Shown one piece after another: positions 23,124 through 27,591 of a stretch of DNA of 27,591 bases. Below the pieces are notes generated by a model, which saw only the letters and a program-made list of their open reading frames with translations, searched no databases and had not been told where the DNA came from. Numbering within the stretch: the stretch's first letter is position 1; each line of letters opens with the position of its first letter. A program made the position numbers and the translations under genes. Source of the DNA: JAEYKI01 sp036679405 (GTDB lineage Bacteria; Bacillota; Clostridia; Christensenellales; Christensenellaceae); the NCBI GenBank assembly GCA_036679405.1, contig JAVBVZ010000030.1:1-27591 (forward strand). The letters are read 5' to 3'.

Positions 23124-23855
23124 TTATCCTAACCCTAATTCCTCATGCCTGCGCCGGACTTCATTTGCCCTGCCGCAGGACATTTTTCCTTCCGCACACG
23201 CCCCCCGCACACAGGACGGACCGGCGTTTTGAAACAGAAGGGGCGCTTTTTCCCTGCATATGCGCAGCATCTCCCACGCCAGGGCGCGTATTTCCCACTG
23301 TGCGCGGTTGCAGCAGCGCAGGTCAAAAAAATGTATGAGTTCCCGCGCGTTCATGGTTAAAACCATTTTTGTCTCGCATGCGTTTGGGAGTACGAAGCGC
23401 GCGTCTTCATTGGAAGATTCCTTGCTGCCGCCCAGCCGCTCTATCCACTGCTCATACCACCCCTGAACGGTGCTCATCTGCGCTTTGAAGGTTTTTACCG
23501 CTTCTTCGCCCAGCGCCTCTATTGCGGGCGGAATGACATATGCAAACTCTTCTTTTCCGCTGGACTGGCATACATACCGCTGGGACTGCACGGAAAAACT
23601 GGCAATCCGGTGGCGGGTGATCTGCGCCAGCAAAACGCGGGAAACGCCTTCCACGCCAAATGTAAAACTTGCGTGTTCAATGGGGGATAAATGCCCCATA
23701 TCCATCAAATGCCTTATCAGCCCGCTTTTGGCGCCCTCTTTTCTGAGTTCTTCTATCCCGGCGTCCGAATAGCAAAGGCGCGCGCCCATGCTTACAATTT
23801 CTTCGGGATCCGGCGTCATAGCCAGCAGTTTAACCTTGAGGTGGGCTTTCGGCAT
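23124..23855 (-). CDS. thyX: Flavin-dependent thymidylate synthase ThyX
   Basis: Makes dTMP from dUMP using methylene-THF, FAD and NADPH, replacing ThyA. The hallmark RHRxxSxxxxSQRY is present as RHRIASFSVQSQRY (81-94), with the dUMP-binding segments GHLSPIEHASFTF (54-66) and the C-terminal NARELIHFFDLRCCNRAQWEIR. At 243 residues it carries a Cys-containing tail (CVRGACAEGKMSCGR, near 215-229) seen in some ThyX proteins. AGGAGG lies 6 bases before the ATG. The start overlaps the 3' end of mrnC by 26 bases. Confidence 0.97.
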   Translation of the reverse strand: MPKAHLKVKLLAMTPDPEEIVSMGARLCYSDAGIEELRKEGAKSGLIRHLMDMGHLSPIEHASFTFGVEGVSRVLLAQITRHRIASFSVQSQRYVCQSSGKEEFAYVIPPAIEALGEEAVKTFKAQMSTVQGWYEQWIERLGGSKESSNEDARFVLPNACETKMVLTMNARELIHFFDLRCCNRAQWEIRALAWEMLRICREKAPLLFQNAGPSCVRGACAEGKMSCGRANEVRRRHEELGLG

Positions 23856-24252
23856 TTAAGGCCTCCTTTAATATCTCTTCAATTTTGCCGGTCCGGCCGG
23901 TCAGATACAGGTATCCCACAACCGCTTCCAGGGCGGTTGCCTGCCGGTAGTCGGCTACGCTCATATTTTTGGGAACGGTGGCCGATTTGGCGTTGCGCCC
24001 CCGCATGAATATATCTTTTTCATCTTCTGAAAACCTGTCCTTAACCCGCCGCGCAAGAGCGGCCTGTGCACGCGCATTAACCAGAGTAACGCTCATGCGG
24101 TGCAACGCGCCCGCGTTGCCTTTGCCGCCTAAAACCAGGCTGGTACGCACATACAGGTCAAAAACCGTATCGCCGATATACGCCAGCACCAGCGGGTTTA
24201 ACTGCCGTGCCGCGTCCGCGCTCATCAGCGCGCCGGCGCTCATTTCAAGCAA
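23830..24252 (-). CDS. mrnC: Mini-ribonuclease III
   Basis: Dimeric RNase III-like catalytic domain without the double-strand RNA-binding domain; in Bacillus it matures 23S rRNA ends. The 140 residues contain the signature LAYIGDTVFDLYVR (Asp28 in the active site) and a second acidic motif in ATALEAVVGYLYLTGR. It begins at TTG, 7 bases after AGGAGG; the ATG three codons later is 16 bases away. It precedes thyX as in many Firmicutes, but the cysS gene commonly found upstream is replaced by tsaD here. Confidence 0.93.
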   Translation of the reverse strand: MLEMSAGALMSADAARQLNPLVLAYIGDTVFDLYVRTSLVLGGKGNAGALHRMSVTLVNARAQAALARRVKDRFSEDEKDIFMRGRNAKSATVPKNMSVADYRQATALEAVVGYLYLTGRTGKIEEILKEALNAESPPQG

Positions 24253-24346
24253 TAAGACGCCTCCTTTATTTTAAGGCTTCGCCGCCCGGATTTTTTTGGG
24301 GTTTTCTTTTTAAAGCCCCGGCAGCCTGCCTAAAACCATCCTAATA

Positions 24347-25381
24347 TTATATCATTTTATTGAGGGTCTTTTCAAGTGGAAGGACCGCATGCGCGTTTAA
24401 GTCCAGGCCCGCGCGCTCGCCCCGCAGATAGCGGTAATACGCCGCGCTGCCGATCATGGCCGCATTGTCCGTACAGTAGGCGGGATCTGGCAAAAAAATT
24501 TCTATCCCCTCTTTTTTTCCCCGTTTTAAAAACGCGCGCCTGAGCGCCCCGTTGGCGGACACGCCGCCGGCCAGCGCAAGTTTTGGCGCGTCTTCGCGCT
24601 GCGCGGCCTTAAAGGTATTGTCAGCAAGCATTTTGATGACACTGGCCTGAAAACTGGCCGCCATGTCTTCTTTGCTGTATGGCTCGCCCTTCTGGTCCAT
24701 ATTGTGCAGCATGTTGATAACCGCGGTCTTGGGGCCGCTGAATGAAAAATCCAGATGGTCCTGCCCGCGGAAGCTTAAAGGCATGCGGTAGGCTTTTGGG
24801 TTTCCGTTTTCCGCCAGCTTTTCCAGCGCAGGACCGCCGGGGTAAGGCAGCCCCAGCACCCGGGCCGCTTTGTCTATGGCTTCTCCCGCCGCGTCGTCGC
24901 GGGTCTGCCCCAGCATACGGTAAGTGCAGTAATCCTCCACCCAAACAATTTGGGTATGCCCGCCCGAGACCACCAGGCACAAAAAGGGCGGCGTTAACTC
25001 CGGATAAGTAATCAGGTTTGCGCTGATGTGCCCTTCAATATGGTTTACGGCCACCAGCGGTTTTTTAAGCGCAAAGGCAAGCGCCTTGGCGTAAGAAACG
25101 CCGGTCAAAAGCGCGCCCAAAAGCCCCGGGCCCGCGGTGACCGCAACGGCGTCTATGCCCGCAAAACCATTCGGGAGCGCCTGGTCCACCACTTCCGGCA
25201 GTTTGGGGATATGGTTGCGGGATGCAATTTCAGGCACCACGCCCCCGTACTCTTTATGTATTTCTATCTGTGAATATACAACGTTTGCAAGAACTTCCCG
25301 GCCGTTTTTCACCACCGCGGCAGAGGTTTCGTCGCAGGAGGTTTCTATTGCCAGGACCGTTACATCTTTATTTTCTCTCAT
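24347..25381 (-). CDS. tsaD: tRNA threonylcarbamoyladenosine transferase TsaD
   Basis: Transfers threonylcarbamoyl from TC-AMP to A37 of ANN-decoding tRNAs, together with TsaB and TsaE. The 344-residue ASKHA-fold protein has AIETSCDETSAAVV at the N-terminus, the iron-binding NHIEGH (His114, His118), the phosphate loop VVSGGHTQ, GEAIDKAARVLGLPYPGGP, GGVSANGALR and the third metal ligand Asp305 in YCTDNAAMIG. The length is normal. Its ATG overlaps the stop of the upstream membrane-protein gene as ATGA. Confidence 0.97.
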   Translation of the reverse strand: MRENKDVTVLAIETSCDETSAAVVKNGREVLANVVYSQIEIHKEYGGVVPEIASRNHIPKLPEVVDQALPNGFAGIDAVAVTAGPGLLGALLTGVSYAKALAFALKKPLVAVNHIEGHISANLITYPELTPPFLCLVVSGGHTQIVWVEDYCTYRMLGQTRDDAAGEAIDKAARVLGLPYPGGPALEKLAENGNPKAYRMPLSFRGQDHLDFSFSGPKTAVINMLHNMDQKGEPYSKEDMAASFQASVIKMLADNTFKAAQREDAPKLALAGGVSANGALRRAFLKRGKKEGIEIFLPDPAYCTDNAAMIGSAAYYRYLRGERAGLDLNAHAVLPLEKTLNKMI

Positions 25382-26064
25382 TTTACCGCCAGCCTTTTAT
25401 GCGCGATCCGCGCGGCAATGGCCGCCGGAACCAGAACGCCCAGAAACAGCGCAAGAATTTTGAACACCAGGTCAAAGAAGAACCCGGAGGAGAACATGCG
25501 GATCATAAGGTCTGTCCGGGGATCCAGCAGCCACAAATTGTTCCTGAAAAACACCAGGTGAAAATCTGTCCAAAAACCGTTGAAGTCTATTGCCGCCCAT
25601 ACGGCCAGCGCCGCGAAAGCCGCAAGGATCACAAAAGCAGCGCTGTAAATGCCCTTAAGCACAAAAGGCAGCGCCTTTCTTTTCCAAATGATGAAGCATG
25701 CCGCAAACAGCCCCGCCGCACAAACGGCGCCCCATACCATAAATGTGACCGCCGCCTGGTACAGCGCTTTTACGTCTACCATATGCGCTTTTTCGCGTTC
25801 GTTGTAATACTGCCTTTGCGCGCCGTTTAGAGTGATTTCATAATCCAGGTCGTCCCGCCCGTCCTGAAGATAGGAAAGCAGGGCCCCGGTTGCGCCCTCA
25901 AGCTCTTCTGCGCTCACGCCCACATAATTTGCGGTTTCATATTTTTCATATTCTTTAACGTAAAAACCGCCGTCAAACGCAAAAATCTGTATGCAAAAAA
26001 CCGCAAACGCCAGAACGGCGAGCACGGTTCCGATTACCGAAAATACAATGCATCCTTTTCGCAA
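25378..26064 (-). CDS. DUF1461/TIGR01906 integral membrane protein
   Basis: A 228-residue membrane protein with four or more hydrophobic helices (about 8-29, 105-128, 135-160, 193-220) and a large outside loop between the first two. The stretch DFHLVFFRNNLWLLDPRTDLMIRMF matches the conserved motif of the DUF1461/TIGR01906 family, found mainly in Clostridia and other Firmicutes; the function is unknown. It starts with TTG, 7 bases after AAGGAG. It lies between the cyclase gene (11 bases upstream) and tsaD (ATGA overlap), so all three are cotranscribed. Confidence 0.85.
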   Translation of the reverse strand: MRKGCIVFSVIGTVLAVLAFAVFCIQIFAFDGGFYVKEYEKYETANYVGVSAEELEGATGALLSYLQDGRDDLDYEITLNGAQRQYYNEREKAHMVDVKALYQAAVTFMVWGAVCAAGLFAACFIIWKRKALPFVLKGIYSAAFVILAAFAALAVWAAIDFNGFWTDFHLVFFRNNLWLLDPRTDLMIRMFSSGFFFDLVFKILALFLGVLVPAAIAARIAHKRLAVK

Positions 26065-26075
26065 GGCTTTTCTCC

Positions 26076-26660
26076 TTAAACGTCTTCTTTTTTGTGCGTC
26101 TTGCTTGCGGGGATCAGGCAGGCGCGTATGGGCGACCCGTCCGCGTCAATTTTCAGCGGCAGCGCGTACAGCGTATATTGGCCTTCAGACACGCCATCCA
26201 GCTTTAAACGTTCTATGATCACGCAGTCGTTTTCCAGCAGAATACGGTGAACGGAATCATCCCCAATGGAAAGAGCGTCCGTCCCCACCAGTTTTACGCC
26301 TTTTTTAATGAGCGCGCGGGCCTGCCGGGCGTTAAGGCGCGCGTCGTTGTCCGGGGCAGATTTAATAAGCACTTTTTCACAAGGGGGCAAATCTTTAAGG
26401 CCGTCCATTACTATCAGCAGGCATTCCCCTATATAATTGCACAAAGGAATATCCAGCAAGGTCTTGCCGCCCTGAATAAAGTGGGAAGGCGCGTCCGTAT
26501 GGGTACCGGCATGGCTGCCCATGCGTATCATTGAAAGAGCGAATCCGTCCTTCTCCAGCGTGAACACTTCTTCTTTAATAAAATGCGGATCGCCTTCATA
26601 TACTTTTGTTTCTTCATCCAACACAAAAGTGATATCAAATATTTTTATGGCTACACACAT
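26076..26660 (-). CDS. Cyclase/kynurenine-formamidase-like metal hydrolase
   Basis: A 194-residue member of the cyclase family (PF04199), which includes bacterial kynurenine formamidase and isatin hydrolase. The defining metal-binding motif HxGTHxDAPxHF is visible as SHAGTHTDAPSHF (about residues 49-61); other family marks are DITFVLDEETKVYEGDP near the start and LKLDGVSEGQYTLYALPL near the end. AGGG lies 6 bases before the ATG. It is the first gene after a good promoter (26740-26712) and a 5' hairpin. No kynurenine-pathway genes are nearby, so the substrate is open. Confidence 0.85.
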   Translation of the reverse strand: MCVAIKIFDITFVLDEETKVYEGDPHFIKEEVFTLEKDGFALSMIRMGSHAGTHTDAPSHFIQGGKTLLDIPLCNYIGECLLIVMDGLKDLPPCEKVLIKSAPDNDARLNARQARALIKKGVKLVGTDALSIGDDSVHRILLENDCVIIERLKLDGVSEGQYTLYALPLKIDADGSPIRACLIPASKTHKKEDV

Positions 26661-26675
26661 CCTTTACCCTTGGCT

Positions 26676-26706
26676 CATGCCCGCCCAAACAAACAGGCGG
26701 TGCATG
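26676..26706 (-). promoter_or_regulatory. 5' leader hairpin of the housekeeping transcript
   Basis: CATGC and CCGCC (26676-26685) pair with GGCGG (26696-26700) and GCATG (26702-26706), giving 10 base pairs with one bulged base (26701) around a 10-base loop. The predicted transcription start (about 26705) falls at its edge, so the mRNA would begin with this hairpin. 5'-terminal hairpins commonly protect transcripts from 5'-end-dependent decay; that role is inferred. Confidence 0.5.
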
Positions 26707-26711
26707 CTCTT

Positions 26712-26740
26712 ATTATAATGAAAGTACGCACATTTTTCAA
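26712..26740 (-). promoter_or_regulatory. Promoter upstream of the cyclase gene
   Basis: On the minus strand, TTGAAA (26740-26735), a 17-base spacer and TATAAT (26717-26712) form a near-consensus sigma-A promoter. It could drive cyclase, the DUF1461 gene, tsaD and genes beyond. Confidence 0.8.
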
Positions 26741-26830
26741 CATTTACGCTAATATTGCATAAAGGCCGCCGCCCAAACGCCCCTTCCAGGCCGCATATTT
26801 TTAAAAACATATTTTTTTTACTATTTCAAA

Positions 26831-26859
26831 TTGACAGAAGCGGCCGCATATTGTAAAAT
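26831..26859 (+). promoter_or_regulatory. Promoter of the tRNA-Ala gene
   Basis: TTGACA (26831-26836), a 17-base spacer and TAAAAT (26854-26859) lie 17 bases before the tRNA. A consensus -35 with optimal spacing is typical of stable-RNA genes. It is divergent from the cyclase promoter. Confidence 0.85.
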
Positions 26860-26875
26860 AAGTCTGCTGACTTTT

Positions 26876-26952
26876 GGGGGTATAGCTCAGTTGGCTAGAG
26901 TACTTGACTGGCAGTCAAGGGGTCGTCGGTTCGAATCCGACTATCTCCACCA
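26876..26952 (+). tRNA. tRNA-Ala (anticodon GGC)
   Basis: A 77-base cloverleaf. The acceptor GGGGGTA pairs with TATCTCC and includes the G3:U70 wobble that marks alanine tRNAs. The anticodon stem CTTGA/TCAAG holds the loop CTGGCAG with anticodon GGC, reading GCC codons. The T-arm contains GGTTCGAATCC, and CCA is encoded. It is a single-gene unit with its own promoter and terminator. AT-rich sequence with IS material begins just after it. Confidence 0.97.
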
Positions 26953-26957
26953 AAACG

Positions 26958-26986
26958 AAAGTCCCATTTATAAATGGGACTTTTTT
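26958..26986 (+). terminator. Intrinsic terminator of tRNA-Ala
   Basis: AAAGTCCCATTTA (26958-26970) and its exact complement (26971-26983) form a 13-bp palindromic stem with the T-run extending to 26986. It begins 6 bases after the tRNA CCA. Confidence 0.92.
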
Positions 26987-27209
26987 ATTAGGAAATACTG
27001 ATTAATAAGTTGTTCAAAAATAATAACGTCTATATGCTTTTTCAATACCAGGCATACTTGTTTGTTAGACGGGCTGACCTAACCCATAATGCCCCGACGC
27101 TCCCCAACCCTCTTCAAGTGGCCTCTGGCGCAGGATTTTTTTTATTGATTCAGTTAGATTTTTTAGATATGAAGCTCTACATATGAAATAAAGCGATAAT
27201 TCTCTATAC
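26987..27209. other. Spacer after tRNA-Ala, no gene seen
   Basis: AT-rich sequence interrupted by a GC-richer patch (about 27066-27132) that does not match the flanks in composition. I found no ORF, RNA or copy of the tRNA 3' end in it. The patch may be a relic of inserted DNA. Confidence 0.4.
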
Positions 27210-27461
27210 TTATTGATTTAAAAGAATACCTTTTTTAAATTCCAAAATCATGTCATCAAAATATGCTTGCCCCGCTCCGGGTGTCAGCATGGATGTTAAC
27301 AATCTTTTTTCTAGCACTAAATTGTATGTTTTTATAAACGAACCTTCAACGATGCAAAGACAAGTATATTCATTGTCTGATAGAAAAAAACTGTTTTCAG
27401 CTACTTCTTTTTTAATAAATTCTTTTTCACAAAAACTCACTCTTGCTATTTTTTGAAACAC
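27210..27461 (-). pseudogene. Remnant ORF, probably truncated by the right-edge IS
   Basis: An 83-codon frame from a GTG at 27461 (AGGA 7 bases upstream) with a plausible protein composition: CEKEFIKKEV, DNEYTCLCIVEGSF and TPGAGQAYFDDMILEFKKG. I do not recognise the family. The same frame stays open upstream (VDVPLVGFK) right up to the IS tip near 27488, which suggests that this is the C-terminal part of a longer protein cut by the insertion. It could instead be a genuine small gene starting at the GTG. Confidence 0.4.
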
Positions 27462-27488
27462 TTTGAATCCTACAAGCGGGACGTCAAC

Positions 27489-27591
27489 TGTTTTGTAGAC
27501 AATTTGCTAAGCTACAGCCGCCAACCTTTTTGTTTTCAATGATCTGAGATATTCATTTGGGGACATATAGCCCAATTTCTTTTGGATTCTC
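27489..27591 (-). mobile_element. Right-edge insertion sequence end (IS3 type), partial
   Basis: This is the downstream end of an IS3-like element that continues past the window. Positions 27496-27511 (TAGACAATTTGCTAAG) match the left-edge element's end at 15 of 16 bases in inverted orientation relative to the transposase, as expected for left and right terminal repeats. The outer tip is probably TGTT at 27489-27492. The transposase stop codon (27509-27507) lies inside the repeat, as is common in IS3 elements. Confidence 0.6.
27507..27590 (-). CDS. IS3-family transposase OrfB, C-terminus only (cut by window edge)
   Basis: The minus-strand frame reads RIQKKLGYMSPNEYLRS, then KTKRLAAVA and TAG. 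The pattern RIQxKLGxMSPxEY is the standard C-terminal end of IS3-family DDE transposases (rve/OrfB). Only 27 codons plus the stop are visible, so the catalytic residues are outside the window. Confidence 0.75.
   Translation of the reverse strand, partial: RIQKKLGYMSPNEYLRSLKTKRLAAVA

Noticed and set aside
1..27591. CRISPR arrays, rRNA genes or tandem repeats
   Set aside because: I saw no regularly spaced repeats, no rRNA signatures and no tandem arrays on either strand.
1..27591. The whole window as a composite transposon between two IS copies
   Set aside because: It contains essential core genes in their normal chromosomal order (greA-lysS, secG-rnr-smpB-ssrA, mrnC-thyX-rlmB-sigH), so mobilisation as a unit is unlikely.

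Overview
The window looks like chromosome from a spore-forming, low-to-mid GC Gram-positive bacterium of the class Clostridia. The main reasons are an SPO0H-type sigma-H next to rlmB, thyX and Mini-RNase III, strong AGGAGG ribosome-binding sites, many TTG starts, a one-piece tmRNA beside smpB, rnr and secG, and a LacI-controlled sugar ABC operon. I cannot name the genus.

Layout. (1) Positions 1-107 and 27489-27591 carry the two opposite ends of IS3-type insertion sequences; both copies are transcribed leftward and share a terminal repeat. (2) 657-9659 is an eight-gene leftward operon: LacI regulator, ribulose/allulose-phosphate epimerase, class I mannose-6-phosphate isomerase, epoxide-hydrolase-like alpha/beta hydrolase, sugar-binding lipoprotein, double-ATPase ABC protein, ABC permease, and a divergent anhydro-sugar kinase of the AnmK family. 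Four related palindromes of the form TGATAACGTTATCA lie in its control regions. (3) 10266-14245 is an AT-rich accessory segment: a lone rightward HhH-GPD DNA glycosylase, then a leftward block with a PD-(D/E)XK-like protein, RhuM, a tyrosine integrase and a TnpV-like protein, ending at the 3' end of the tmRNA gene. (4) 14303-26740 is a GC-richer housekeeping block, all leftward: cyclase, DUF1461 protein, tsaD, mrnC, thyX, rlmB, sigH, greA, lysS, a membrane-anchored protein, dus, secG, rnr, smpB, a SemiSWEET-like protein and ssrA. (5) 26831-26986 is a complete rightward tRNA-Ala(GGC) unit with promoter and terminator, followed by AT-rich sequence with an ORF that the right-hand IS seems to have truncated.

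How it fits together. The operon appears to import a sugar, phosphorylate it (possibly opening a 1,6-anhydro ring) and feed hexose-6-phosphates toward fructose-6-phosphate. No MurNAc-6-phosphate etherase gene is present, so the substrate is probably not cell-wall anhydro-MurNAc. The housekeeping block covers translation quality control (tmRNA, SmpB, RNase R), RNA modification and maturation (Dus, RlmB, Mini-III, TsaD), transcription (GreA, SigH) and dTMP synthesis (ThyX). It lies between two small-RNA genes, ssrA and tRNA-Ala. Both are common integration targets, and the composition changes toward accessory DNA beyond each one.

Start codons were chosen from ribosome-binding sites and often differ from the longest open frame. 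All functional assignments come from reading motifs by eye; no database search was possible.
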